DNA from: Streptomyces sp. HUAS YS2
Lineage (GTDB): Bacteria > Actinomycetota > Actinomycetes > Streptomycetales > Streptomycetaceae
Assembly: GCF_033343995.1 (NCBI RefSeq)
Contig: NZ_CP137573.1
Location: 1,860,001 to 1,924,000 of the forward strand
DNA length: 64,000 nt
Direction: 5' to 3'
The notes below the pieces were generated by a model, which did no database searches, was not told the DNA's origin, and saw only the letters and a program-made list of their open reading frames with translations. A program made the translations under genes and the position numbers. Of the stretch, positions 1 to 8,608 are shown piece after piece (the stretch's first letter is position 1; each line of letters begins with the position of its first letter).

Positions 1-56
1 GGCCGTTCAAGATCGTTGATACGGTCTGCGCTCTCGACCACCTGGGGGAACCTCTC

Positions 57-1055
57 TTGACCACTGCCCGGACACCCGCGCCGCAATCCCGTGACGGCCT
101 CGTGCTGCGCCCGCTCGCCGGACCGGAGGAACTGGACCTGTTCCTCGGCCTGGAGTACGTCCTCGACGACGAGCTCGCCGAGGACCTGGGGACCGGGCGC
201 AGGCTGCCCGAATGGATGTGGGTCGCGCTGCGCGGCGACCGCGTCGTGGCCCGGATCGCCTGGTGGACCGGTGTCCCCGGCGGCGAGCCGCAGGCCCTGG
301 ACTTCTTCGACCTCGACCCCGCGCTGCCGGCCGAGGAGCGGATCGCGACCGGCCTGCGCCTGCTGGAGACGGCGACCGCCGCGGTCGTCCCGGCCGGCGC
401 GCCGCGCCCGGAGTACGGGCGGTTCCTGCCCTCCGACTGGCGGGAGGACGACACGGTCCGCGAACAACTGGAGACTCTGTTCGCCGTGCTGGAACGGGCG
501 GGCGCCCGGCCGCTGGTGGAGCGGCTGCGCCTGGAGTGGCGGCCCGGCACCCCGGTGGCGGAGCCGTCCGGCCGACTGGCGTTCCGTCCGGTACGGGACC
601 GGGAGGACCTGGTCGCGCTGATGACGCCGGTCATGGCGGGCACGCTCGACGCGCACGGCCAGGCGGACCTCGCCTCCGGACTGTCCGCGCGGGAGGCCGC
701 GGAGCAGCACTACGACGAGGAGTTCGCGCACTACGCGTCGCCGCGGGAGTGGTGGCGGATCGCCGAACTGCCCGGCACCGCTGAGCCGGTCGGCTTCGTC
801 GTCCCGGCCCGCAACAACTACCACCACACGATCGCCTACATCGGCGTGCTCCCGGCGCACCGCGGCCACGGCTACATCGACGACGTGCTGCGCGAGGGCA
901 CTGCGCTCCTGGCCGCGCGGGACGTGCCGCGCATCCGGGCCGCGACCGACCTCGGCAACGTACCGATGGCGAACGCCTTCGCGCGGGCCGGATACGTGAA
1001 CTTCCAACGCGCGATCAACTTCGTGTGGGACGTACCAGGCACGACGGGGTCCTGA
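57..1055 (+). CDS. GNAT-family N-acetyltransferase
   Basis: A 332-residue protein with two GNAT-like halves. The C-terminal half (about residues 175-325) carries the acetyl-CoA pyrophosphate loop, seen as R269-G-H-G in the stretch GVLPAHRGHGY. The N-terminal half (to about 170) is more degenerate. The TTG start is chosen because a GGGGGAA ribosome site lies about 8 nt upstream. The stop is 51 bp before treZ on the same strand, so the two may be co-transcribed. The substrate cannot be predicted. Family assignment is firm, role is not. Confidence 0.85.
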   Translation: MTTARTPAPQSRDGLVLRPLAGPEELDLFLGLEYVLDDELAEDLGTGRRLPEWMWVALRGDRVVARIAWWTGVPGGEPQALDFFDLDPALPAEERIATGLRLLETATAAVVPAGAPRPEYGRFLPSDWREDDTVREQLETLFAVLERAGARPLVERLRLEWRPGTPVAEPSGRLAFRPVRDREDLVALMTPVMAGTLDAHGQADLASGLSAREAAEQHYDEEFAHYASPREWWRIAELPGTAEPVGFVVPARNNYHHTIAYIGVLPAHRGHGYIDDVLREGTALLAARDVPRIRAATDLGNVPMANAFARAGYVNFQRAINFVWDVPGTTGS

Positions 1056-1106
1056 CTGCCAGGATGGTTCCCGTCGTTCCGAATCGTCGGCGAGGGGATT
1101 CCGCCA

Positions 1107-2864
1107 GTGCTGTTCGAAGTGTGGGCGCCGAACGCCCGGGACGGGGTCGAGCTGGAACTGGGCGACGCCCGGCTCCCCTTGGCCCCCGACCCGGCCCGGG
1201 ACGGCTGGTGGCAGGCCGAGGCGCCCGCCGCGGACGGCGACCGGTACGGCTTCTCGCTGGACGGCGGGCCGGTGCTGCCCGATCCGCGCTCGCGCCGGCT
1301 GCCGGACGGCCCGGACGGCCTGAGCGCCGTCGTCGACCACACCGCGTACCCCTGGCGGCACCCCTTCCCGCGGCGTGCGCTGCGCGGCGCGGTCCTGTAC
1401 GAGCTCCACATCGGCACGTACACCCCGGAGGGGACGCTCGACGCGGCGGCGGAGCAGCTCGGCGAGCTGGCGGAGCTGGGCGTGACGCATGTGGAGCTGA
1501 TGCCGCTGTGCTCCTTCCCGGGGGTGCACGGCTGGGGGTACGACGGGGTCGCGCCGTGGGCGGTGCACGAGCCGTACGGCGGGCCCGAGGCGCTGAAGCG
1601 ATTCGTCGACACGGCGCACGGCCTCGGGCTCGGCGTGGTCCTGGACGTGGTGCACAACCACCTGGGCCCGTCCGGGAACCACCTGCCGTCCTACGGCCCG
1701 TACTTCACCGAGACCCACCACACGCCCTGGGGCGCGGCCGTGAACCTGGACGCGCCCGGGTCCGACGAGGTCCGCGCGTACCTGCTGGGCAGTGCGCTGG
1801 CCTGGCTGCGGGACTACCGGATCGACGGGCTGCGGCTCGACGCGGTGCACGCGCTCGCGGACACGCGGGCGCTGACGTTCCTGGAGGAGCTGGCCGCGGC
1901 GGTGGACGCGCACGGAGCGGCGGAGAACCGCGAGCCGTTCCTGATCGCCGAGTCGGATCTCGGCGACCCGCGGACGACGACCCCGCGCGCGGCCGGCGGG
2001 CTCGGCCTGCACGCCCAGTGGAACGACGACTTCCACCATGCCCTGCACACCGCGCTGACCGGTGAGTCGCAGGGCTACTACGCCGACTTCGCGCGCGCGC
2101 CGATGGCCGCGCTGGCCAAGACCCTCGGGCACGTCTTCTTCCACGACGGCAGCTACTCGGCCTTCCGGGGCCGCCACCACGGCCGCCCGGTGGACCGGGT
2201 GCGCACCCCCGCGCACCGCTTCCTGGGCTACGCCCAGACCCACGACCAGATCGGCAACCGGGCGCTCGGCGACCGGCTCTCCGCCTCCCTCTCCCCCGGC
2301 CTGCTGGCCTGCGCGGCCACGCTCGTCCTGACAGGACCGTCGGTACCGATGCTGTTCATGGGCGAGGAGTGGGGCGCCGGAACGCCCTGGCAGTACTTCA
2401 CCGACCACACCGACCCCGAACTGGCCGAGGCGGTACGGCAGGGCCGGCGCCGGGAGTTCGCCGCGCACGGCTGGGCCGAAGAGGAGGTGCCGGACCCGCA
2501 GGACCCGGCGACCCGGGACCGGTCCGTCCTCGACCGGGCCGAGCGGGAGCGCGAGCCGCACGCCCGGCTGCTCGCCTGGTATCGAAAGCTGATCGGCCTG
2601 CGGCACAGCCACCCCGACCTGACCGACCCGGACCTCGCGGCGGTCCGCGCCGCCTTCGACGAGAAGGCCCGTTGGCTGGCGTTCCGGCGCGGTGACCTGC
2701 GCGTCGTCGTCAACCTGGCCGGGCAGCCCGCGGAGATCCCGCTGGGCGGCCGACACCGCGTCCTCGCGGCCTGGGAGCCGGTGCCGGCCCCCGGCCCGGA
2801 CGGGGTGCTGCGGCTGCCCGCGGAATCGTGCGTGGTGCTGGCGAACGGCCTTGCGCGGGGCTGA
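1107..2864 (+). CDS. treZ: malto-oligosyltrehalose trehalohydrolase TreZ
   Basis: A 585-residue GH13 enzyme that hydrolyses maltooligosyl-trehalose to free trehalose, the second step of the TreY/TreZ route from glycogen. The N-terminal beta-sandwich (LFEVWAPNA) is followed by a TIM barrel. Expected catalytic residues are present: nucleophile D245 in DGLRLDAVHAL, acid E282 in LIAESDL, and D380 in THDQIGNR. Length matches the family. The GTG start has a GAGGGG site about 10 nt upstream. treY is not in the window and may lie left of it. Confidence 0.97.
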   Translation: MLFEVWAPNARDGVELELGDARLPLAPDPARDGWWQAEAPAADGDRYGFSLDGGPVLPDPRSRRLPDGPDGLSAVVDHTAYPWRHPFPRRALRGAVLYELHIGTYTPEGTLDAAAEQLGELAELGVTHVELMPLCSFPGVHGWGYDGVAPWAVHEPYGGPEALKRFVDTAHGLGLGVVLDVVHNHLGPSGNHLPSYGPYFTETHHTPWGAAVNLDAPGSDEVRAYLLGSALAWLRDYRIDGLRLDAVHALADTRALTFLEELAAAVDAHGAAENREPFLIAESDLGDPRTTTPRAAGGLGLHAQWNDDFHHALHTALTGESQGYYADFARAPMAALAKTLGHVFFHDGSYSAFRGRHHGRPVDRVRTPAHRFLGYAQTHDQIGNRALGDRLSASLSPGLLACAATLVLTGPSVPMLFMGEEWGAGTPWQYFTDHTDPELAEAVRQGRRREFAAHGWAEEEVPDPQDPATRDRSVLDRAEREREPHARLLAWYRKLIGLRHSHPDLTDPDLAAVRAAFDEKARWLAFRRGDLRVVVNLAGQPAEIPLGGRHRVLAAWEPVPAPGPDGVLRLPAESCVVLANGLARG

Positions 2865-2885
2865 ACGGGGGCCGGCCCACACCGA

Positions 2886-3263
2886 TCAGCAGCCGCGGCA
2901 CCACGAGACGGAGCCGACCCGCCAGGGGAACCGCGGGGACTCGCCCGTCGGGAGGTCCAAGGTGCGGCCGGCGTTCGTACAGGTGCCTTCCCGGAACACG
3001 TAGTACGTCCGTCCGGAGTTGTTGATGACCGATCCGGGCGACTTCTCGGTGAAGTCGACGCAGCCGTTGGGCTCCTCGTTCGGCTCGGGCGGGCCGCCCC
3101 ACTGGAAGCCCTGGAAGTCGGCACCCTCCCAGAGGCAGATGTGGCCGGCCGGGCATTCCGCCCGAGGCGCCGACGGCGGACCGGAGGCCGCATGGGCGAC
3201 GGTGGCGAAGGACACCGCGGCCACCGTCGTGGTGAGTGTGGTCAGAACGTTCCGGACGCGCAT
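2886..3263 (-). CDS. secreted peptidase inhibitor I36-family protein
   Basis: About 125 residues. An N-terminal signal peptide (MRVRNVLTTLTTTVAAVSFA, ending near AHA) precedes a cysteine-containing domain starting CPAGHICLWEG, the hallmark of Streptomyces I36 (SMI-like) inhibitors and related beta/gamma-crystallin-fold proteins. The ATG at 3263 is preceded by GGAGC. The next gene upstream on the same strand is a second I36 protein, with short tandem repeats between them. Probable function is inhibition of an extracellular metalloprotease or cell-wall association; the target is unknown. Confidence 0.8.
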   Translation of the reverse strand: MRVRNVLTTLTTTVAAVSFATVAHAASGPPSAPRAECPAGHICLWEGADFQGFQWGGPPEPNEEPNGCVDFTEKSPGSVINNSGRTYYVFREGTCTNAGRTLDLPTGESPRFPWRVGSVSWCRGC

Positions 3264-3291
3264 GGGAGCTCCAAAGGTCGATGTCAGGGGT

Positions 3292-3341
3292 TGCGTCACA
3301 GGCGTTGCGTCAGGGCTTGCGTCAGGGCTTGCGTCAGGGGC
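3292..3341. repeat. 12-bp tandem repeats between two I36 genes
   Basis: About four head-to-tail copies of the unit TGCGTCAGGGCT, the outer ones imperfect. The array covers the stop codon of the upstream I36 gene and reaches to about 30 bp before the start of the downstream one. The period is a multiple of three but most of the array is intergenic, so it does not encode a protein repeat. It may be replication slippage or a regulatory array. Confidence 0.75.
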
Positions 3342-3711
3342 TGCATTCGCCGAGGCGGGTCGAGCTGACCCTGTCGTCCCATTCGGGCTCGAAGTTGCCG
3401 GCGGCCCCCGGGTACACGCGCTGGTACTCGGTTCCGGCGTAGTCACGCTCGTCGTAGATGCACCAGACCGTGTCGGGGACGTTGTCGGCGAGGGACGACG
3501 CCCGGTTGTCCATGCTCTGCCGCGCGAGGTCGGGCGAGCCCGTGCGGAAGCTGGCCATCAGGCCGGTGCCGTCGGGACCGTCGAACAGGCAGAAGTGGCC
3601 GGCGGGGCAACGGTCGAACCCGCTCGGCGCGGAGCCGGCCGGGGCGACGGAGGAGAGGAGGGCGGAGGCGAGGACGCTCGACAGGACGAGGAAGCGGTGG
3701 GCGGTCGGCAC
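3334..3711 (-). CDS. second secreted I36-family inhibitor-like protein
   Basis: About 125 residues with a signal peptide ending near APAGSA, then CPAGHFCLFDGPDGTG and a beta-rich domain (YDERDYAGTEYQRVYPG) ending in GECSP. A GTG start at 3711 places the signal peptide at the N terminus and has GGAGAAAGG upstream. It resembles the neighbouring I36 protein only in the N-terminal motif, so it is either an old duplication or an independent family member. Its stop codon lies inside the 12-bp tandem repeats. Confidence 0.75.
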   Translation of the reverse strand: MPTAHRFLVLSSVLASALLSSVAPAGSAPSGFDRCPAGHFCLFDGPDGTGLMASFRTGSPDLARQSMDNRASSLADNVPDTVWCIYDERDYAGTEYQRVYPGAAGNFEPEWDDRVSSTRLGECSP

Positions 3712-3764
3712 GGCGGTGGCCTTTCTCCGTGGAGCGGCGGGAAGTGAGGGCGCGGCGCGGGCTG

Positions 3765-4130
3765 TCAGTCGCACAGTTCGAACGATTCGCGCGTGAAGGT
3801 GAACTGCACGAACACCGTCACGCACGGGCCGGAGAGGGCTCCCCTGTCCCAGCTGAACGCCATGGACCGGCCTGTGAGCAGCGTCTCCGTGTGCGAGCGG
3901 CGCTCGCCTTCGTTGTCGACCCAGCCGATGGACACCCTGGTGCCGTCTCCGGTGCGCTGGTAGCCCACGTCGACGTGATCAGGGGCGCTCTCGGCCCACA
4001 GGATGCCGTTGGGCATGTCCCAGCGGCCGACGCCCTGCGGCGCGGCGACCGCGGTCTGCGCGGTCAGGACGAGCACCGCCGCTGTCGCCAGGGCGGCCGT
4101 GGCCGACCGCAGGCGGATACGCATGGTCAT
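3765..4130 (-). CDS. small secreted protein of unknown function
   Basis: 121 residues. A clear Sec signal peptide (basic start, then AALATAAVLVLTAQTAVA) is followed by a domain of about 95 residues rich in Trp/Phe/Val, with two cysteines (GPCVTV and terminal ELCD) that may form a disulfide. I do not recognise the family. It lies 48 bp downstream of the histidine kinase on the same strand, and the two I36 proteins follow, so this is a run of exported small proteins. An in-frame ATG two codons later is an alternative start. Confidence 0.7.
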   Translation of the reverse strand: MTMRIRLRSATAALATAAVLVLTAQTAVAAPQGVGRWDMPNGILWAESAPDHVDVGYQRTGDGTRVSIGWVDNEGERRSHTETLLTGRSMAFSWDRGALSGPCVTVFVQFTFTRESFELCD

Positions 4131-4178
4131 GGGAGGGTTCCTGTTCCACGGGGCGCGCCGGCCGTTCCGGCGCCGTGG

Positions 4179-6530
4179 TCAGAGCTTCCGCCGCCCGTTG
4201 TCCCGGGCGCATGATGCGCCGGTCTCGTCCCTGTCCCGTCCTGCGGCCGGGACAGGAGGGGGCGGCACGGCGGCCGTCGGCAGCACCGCGTGCACCCGGG
4301 TGCCGGCCGGGCCGCTCGTCACCTCGCAGACACCTCCGAGTTCCCGGGCCCGTTCGGCCATGGACGCCAGCCCCACGGCACCGGGACGGACCCGGGCGGG
4401 CAGTCCCGTTCCGTCGTCGACGACGGTCAGGGCGGCGGCATGGGCCTGCCGGGTGAGCCGGATCTCGCACCGGGTGGCGCCCGCGTGCCGGACGGTGTTG
4501 GTGAGCGCCTCCGACGCGATCCGGTACACGGCGCTCTCCACGGCGGCGGGCAGCGGCGGTTCCGGCGCCGAGCCCGTCCCCTGATCCGGCGCCGGGTCCG
4601 CGTCCGGGTGCCGGTCCGGGTGCTGGTCCGGCTCCGGTTGCTGGTCCGTGTCCGTGTCCGTGTCCGTGACCACCGTGACGACCATCCCGGGCGCCGCCAG
4701 CGTCCGCGCCAGCTCCCGGAGCGCGGAGTCGAGTCCCTGCTCGGTCAGCACGGTCGGCCCGAGACCGTCCGTGAGGCGCCGGGTCTCGGCCGTCGCCTGA
4801 ACGACCGCCTCGACGGCGGGCCGCAGCGCGGCCTCGACACCCGCGGCCGTCTCCGCGGGCGCCGGTATCGGGCGCGCGGACGGTACGGACGGCGTGGCGG
4901 CGTGCCGTGCCGGTTCGGTCGGGGTGGACGGGGCGGGCGCGGCGGGCGGGATCACCGCCAGGGCGGTGTCCAGATGCATCCGGGCAGCGGCGAGCAGCGG
5001 CCCGAGTCCGTCGTGCAACTCCCGGCGCAGCCGCCGACGTTCCTCCTCGCGAGCGAGGACGAGCTGCCGCCGGGCGGCCCGTACGTCCTGGATCAGCCGC
5101 AGCGCGGCCATCGCGGGCGCGGCCTGGTCGCTCAGCAGCTGGAGGAGTTCGGCGTCCCGGCCCGACAGGTGCGGCTCGCCCGAGCGCGGCGCCACGCGCA
5201 GCGTGCCGATCACCTCGTCGTGATGCCGCAGCAGGAACTCGTGCGCCCCCTCGCCGTGCCACGGCCCTCCGATGGCGGCCAGGACACACGGCCCGGAGCG
5301 GGTCGCCACCTCGACCAGGGCCATGGGGAAGCGCAGGTCCTCCGTCGCGCAACGGCACAGCACCACCGGGACGTCGTCCGGCTCCGGCGCCTCGCGCAGG
5401 CGCCGGGCGAGCACGCGCACCGCCTCGTACGGCACCGAACTCTTGCCGTGGAAGACATGGTCGACGCGGCGGCTGGCCCAGGAGGCGAGCGGCCGCAGAC
5501 CGGATCCGATCAGCACGGCGACGACCGCGACGGCGGACGCCCCGGCGCCGTCGGCGTCCGGCAGCGCCGTGGAGACCGTGGCCGCGGCGGCAGTGTAGGC
5601 GAGGACGACGGCCGTCACGACGACAGCGGTCACGAGCAGCCGGCGGCTGGTGCGGCCGATCTGCCACATACCGCCCTTGCCGATGACGTACGCGACCGCC
5701 GCGTACCAGCCGACCGCGCCGGTGACGAAGGCCGCGATCACCGTCCACGGGGGCAGCCCGGGCAGCTCCTCGGCGATGTCGCCGTACGTCCAGGGGAGAT
5801 ACGCGGCGCCGAAGACGACGGCCTCCCCGCGCGCCCACCGGCCGGCCCGGCCCCAACGACGGGCGACGACCGACACGTTCACCAGGGTGCAGCCCAGCAG
5901 GAGCCAGAGGTTCGCGGCGGCGCAGGGCTCCAGGACGGCCAGCGCGGCGCGTTCCCACGAGGTTCCGTGCAGCGGGTGGGCGCCGGCGCCGGGCGCCTCC
6001 TCCACGGCGGTGGCGACGAGCGCGATCCCGACGCAGAGCGCCGCCAGCGTTGCCACGTACAGGCGGACGACCGGGCCGGCGCGCCGGGGCGCCGGGAAGG
6101 TCAGCGGCAGCACCACCATCGCGTAGCCGTGGGCCAGCGAGCACAGTTGGGCGAAGAGCTGGGCGGCGAGGCGCACCCGTGGACCGGGCTCGGCCAGGAC
6201 GACGAGCTGCCCGGTGATCAGCGGCAGCGTGAGCCCGATCCCGGTGACGAGGAGCAGCCAACCGGCCGTGCGGTCGGCGGCGCGTACGAGAACGAGGAAG
6301 CCCAGGACGGCGCACGGCGGACCGACCAGGGCGGTGGACAGGTCCGACCCCATGTCCAGGTACCAGCCGTCCCGCGGCGGGTGGAGCGTGCACAGGGATC
6401 CCCAGCCCAGTACGGACAGCACGCACAGCAGCACGCAGAAGGCCGCCGCCGACCACTCGCGCTCCCGGACGGCGGCGTCGCGCGCGGGTCGTGCTCCGAC
6501 CGCCCCCTGGTCGCTACCCTTCGTGATCAC
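4179..6530 (-). CDS. multi-spanning NarL-type sensor histidine kinase
   Basis: 783 residues. Roughly the first 330 residues contain several hydrophobic membrane segments, followed by a GAF-like region. The HisKA_3 helix has the phospho-accepting H506 in RRELHDGLGPLL. The C-terminal HATPase has the N box SEALTNTVRHAG and the G boxes DDGTGLPARV and GLASMAERARELGG. A low-complexity Thr-Asp/Gln-Pro-rich insert lies between the dimerisation helix and the ATPase. The GTG start is only 23 bp from the divergent response regulator, its evident partner. A later start cannot be excluded. Confidence 0.9.
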   Translation of the reverse strand: MITKGSDQGAVGARPARDAAVREREWSAAAFCVLLCVLSVLGWGSLCTLHPPRDGWYLDMGSDLSTALVGPPCAVLGFLVLVRAADRTAGWLLLVTGIGLTLPLITGQLVVLAEPGPRVRLAAQLFAQLCSLAHGYAMVVLPLTFPAPRRAGPVVRLYVATLAALCVGIALVATAVEEAPGAGAHPLHGTSWERAALAVLEPCAAANLWLLLGCTLVNVSVVARRWGRAGRWARGEAVVFGAAYLPWTYGDIAEELPGLPPWTVIAAFVTGAVGWYAAVAYVIGKGGMWQIGRTSRRLLVTAVVVTAVVLAYTAAAATVSTALPDADGAGASAVAVVAVLIGSGLRPLASWASRRVDHVFHGKSSVPYEAVRVLARRLREAPEPDDVPVVLCRCATEDLRFPMALVEVATRSGPCVLAAIGGPWHGEGAHEFLLRHHDEVIGTLRVAPRSGEPHLSGRDAELLQLLSDQAAPAMAALRLIQDVRAARRQLVLAREEERRRLRRELHDGLGPLLAAARMHLDTALAVIPPAAPAPSTPTEPARHAATPSVPSARPIPAPAETAAGVEAALRPAVEAVVQATAETRRLTDGLGPTVLTEQGLDSALRELARTLAAPGMVVTVVTDTDTDTDQQPEPDQHPDRHPDADPAPDQGTGSAPEPPLPAAVESAVYRIASEALTNTVRHAGATRCEIRLTRQAHAAALTVVDDGTGLPARVRPGAVGLASMAERARELGGVCEVTSGPAGTRVHAVLPTAAVPPPPVPAAGRDRDETGASCARDNGRRKL

Positions 6531-6553
6531 TCCACTACAAGTAGCATGCGGGT

Positions 6554-7258
6554 GTGGCAGACACCATCGAAGACCACTCGCACATCCGTGTTCTGATCGT
6601 CGACGACCACCCCCTCTTCCGCTCCGGGCTGCGCGCCGCGCTGGACAGTGCCGCCGACATCGACGTCGTGGCCGAGGCGGGCGACGCCGAAGCGCTGGAC
6701 GTCCTTGTCGACGAAACGCGGCCGCACGTGGTCGTCATGGACGCGGGGCTGCCCGGGATCCCGGGCACGGAGGCGGTGCGCAGACTGGGCTCGAGCCATC
6801 CGTCGCTGCCCGTCCTGATGCTGACGATGTCGCAGGACGACGACGATCTCCTCGCCGCCCTGCGCGCGGGGGCGCGCGGGTACCTGGTGAAGGGATCGGG
6901 GCGGGAGGCGGTACTGAGCGCCGTGCGGACGGTCGCGGCCGGGGGCGCGGTCTTCGGGCCCGAGGTCGCCGGCCGGATCGCCGCCCGGCTCGCGGGCGTC
7001 CGCCGTGCGGCCCCCGGCCCTCCGTTCCCCGAACTGACGCAGCGGGAGGCCGAGGTGCTGGATCTGGTCGCGCGGGGGCACGACAACCGGCGCATCGCGC
7101 GGGAGCTGGTCCTCTCGGAGAAGACCGTCCGCAACAACGTGAGCCGTATTTTCGCCAAGCTCCACGTCGCCCACCGGGCCGAGGCCGTCTCGCAGGCGCG
7201 CGACGCGGGGCTCGGTGCGCCGCCGCCCGACGCGACGGCCCGTCGGCCGCCGGCGTGA
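6554..7258 (+). CDS. LuxR/NarL-family response regulator
   Basis: 234 residues. The N-terminal receiver has the acidic pair in VLIVDDHP, phospho-acceptor D63 in VVVMDAGLPG and the switch lysine in GYLVKGSG. The C-terminal LuxR helix-turn-helix (about 165-225) reads LTQREAEVLDLVARG through SEKTVRNNVSRIFAKL. It is divergent from the histidine kinase with a 23-bp gap, so the two promoters overlap and autoregulation is likely. The GTG start has only a weak ribosome site. The signal and regulon are unknown; the adjacent secreted proteins are candidates. Confidence 0.93.
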   Translation: MADTIEDHSHIRVLIVDDHPLFRSGLRAALDSAADIDVVAEAGDAEALDVLVDETRPHVVVMDAGLPGIPGTEAVRRLGSSHPSLPVLMLTMSQDDDDLLAALRAGARGYLVKGSGREAVLSAVRTVAAGGAVFGPEVAGRIAARLAGVRRAAPGPPFPELTQREAEVLDLVARGHDNRRIARELVLSEKTVRNNVSRIFAKLHVAHRAEAVSQARDAGLGAPPPDATARRPPA

Positions 7259-7290
7259 CGCGGCCGAGGCGGCGCCTTGTTGCGGAGCGG

Positions 7291-8457
7291 CTACTCGACG
7301 ATCGCCATCTCGTGCGGGGTGGCGTTGAAGCGTCGCCCGCCGTCCTCGGTGACCGTGACGATGTCCTCGATCCGGACGCCGAACCGGCCCGGCAGATAGA
7401 CGCCCGGCTCGATGGAGAAGCACATGCCGGGCACGAGCGGCTGCTCCTCGCCCTCGATCATGTACGGCGGTTCGTGGGTGGTGACCCCGATGCCGTGGCC
7501 GGTGCGGTGGATGAAGTACTCGCCGTAGCCGGCATCGGCGATGACCGCGCGGGCCGCCCGGTCCACCTCCTGGCAGGCGACGCCCGGCCGCACCGCCTCG
7601 AAACCGGCTTGCTGCGCGGTGCGCACGAGGTCGTGGACGCGCTGTTCCTCGGCGGTCGGCTCGCCGACATGGACGGTCCGGGTGGTGTCGGAGCCGTAAC
7701 CGTGCTTGAGGCCGCCGAAGTCCAGGACCACCATGTCGCCGCGCTCGATGGTCCGGTCGCCGGCCTCGTGGTGCGGGTTGGCCCCGTTGGGTCCGGAGCC
7801 GACGACGGTGAAGTCCACCTGGGAGTGGCCGAATCGCATCAGCAGCGCGGCCAGGTCGGCGGCCACGTCGGTCTCCTTGCGGCCCGCGAAGCGGACCTTG
7901 AGGATCTCGCCGTACGCCTGGTCGGCGGCGGCGGCGGCCGCCGCGATCCGGGCCAGTTCGTGCTCGTCCTTGACGGCCCGGAGCATCGGCAGCGCCTCGG
8001 TGAGCGAGACGTACGAGGTGCTGGGCAGCGCCTGCTGCAGGCCCAGCAGGTGCATCGCCCAGGCGTTGTCGCTGACCCCGAACCGGCCCTGCTTGTCGAG
8101 CAGCGGGGCGGTGACGGCGTACGGGTCCTTGCCGTCGGTCCAGTCCCGCAGGGTGAGCGCGGCGGCGCCGGCGGCGTGCCGGGCGTCCGGGGCCTCCAGG
8201 GTGGGGACGACGAGCACGGGGTCCTGGCCGGCGGTGAGCACGAGGACGGTGAGCCGCTCGGTGATCGCGGTCGGCTGGTACCCGGTCAGGTAGACGAGGT
8301 CCGGGCCGGGTGCGACCAGCACTCCGGCGAGCCCGGCATCGGCGGCCGACTGCGCGGCGCGGGCCATGCGGGCGCGGTAGTCGTCGGCGGTGAAGGGGGT
8401 CGGCGCGGACTCGGACTCGGGCGCGGACTCGGGCGCGGGCTCAGGGGTGTGCGGCAT
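7291..8457 (-). CDS. M24-family Xaa-Pro aminopeptidase
   Basis: 388 residues. It removes the N-terminal residue from peptides with proline at position two and is cytoplasmic by its lack of a signal. The five metal ligands of the pita-bread fold are visible: two Asp in DFGGLKHGYGSDTTRT, His in HRTGHGIG, Glu in SIEPGVY and Glu in RIEDIV. The creatinase-like N domain precedes it. The ATG at 8457 is fixed by an AGGAGGAGC site 4 nt upstream. The first 20 residues are a Pro/Glu/Ser low-complexity tail. It is convergent with the response regulator. Confidence 0.93.
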   Translation of the reverse strand: MPHTPEPAPESAPESESAPTPFTADDYRARMARAAQSAADAGLAGVLVAPGPDLVYLTGYQPTAITERLTVLVLTAGQDPVLVVPTLEAPDARHAAGAAALTLRDWTDGKDPYAVTAPLLDKQGRFGVSDNAWAMHLLGLQQALPSTSYVSLTEALPMLRAVKDEHELARIAAAAAAADQAYGEILKVRFAGRKETDVAADLAALLMRFGHSQVDFTVVGSGPNGANPHHEAGDRTIERGDMVVLDFGGLKHGYGSDTTRTVHVGEPTAEEQRVHDLVRTAQQAGFEAVRPGVACQEVDRAARAVIADAGYGEYFIHRTGHGIGVTTHEPPYMIEGEEQPLVPGMCFSIEPGVYLPGRFGVRIEDIVTVTEDGGRRFNATPHEMAIVE

Positions 8458-8608
8458 GGGGCTCCTCCTCGACGTACAGCATCCTGCCCGCACCGGGCAG
8501 GGCGCGCGAGCGCAGCCGCAGCGGTCCGGCCGTCGGGCCGGGCCGGGGCCGGGGGCAGTCCAGGCCGGGGTCAGTCCGGGCCGGGGTCGTGGTCGGTCCG
8601 GGCCGGGG

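Noticed and set aside
4290..6596. Plus-strand open frame opposite the histidine kinase
   Set aside because: Low-complexity Arg/Gly product; the kinase on the minus strand has all catalytic boxes.
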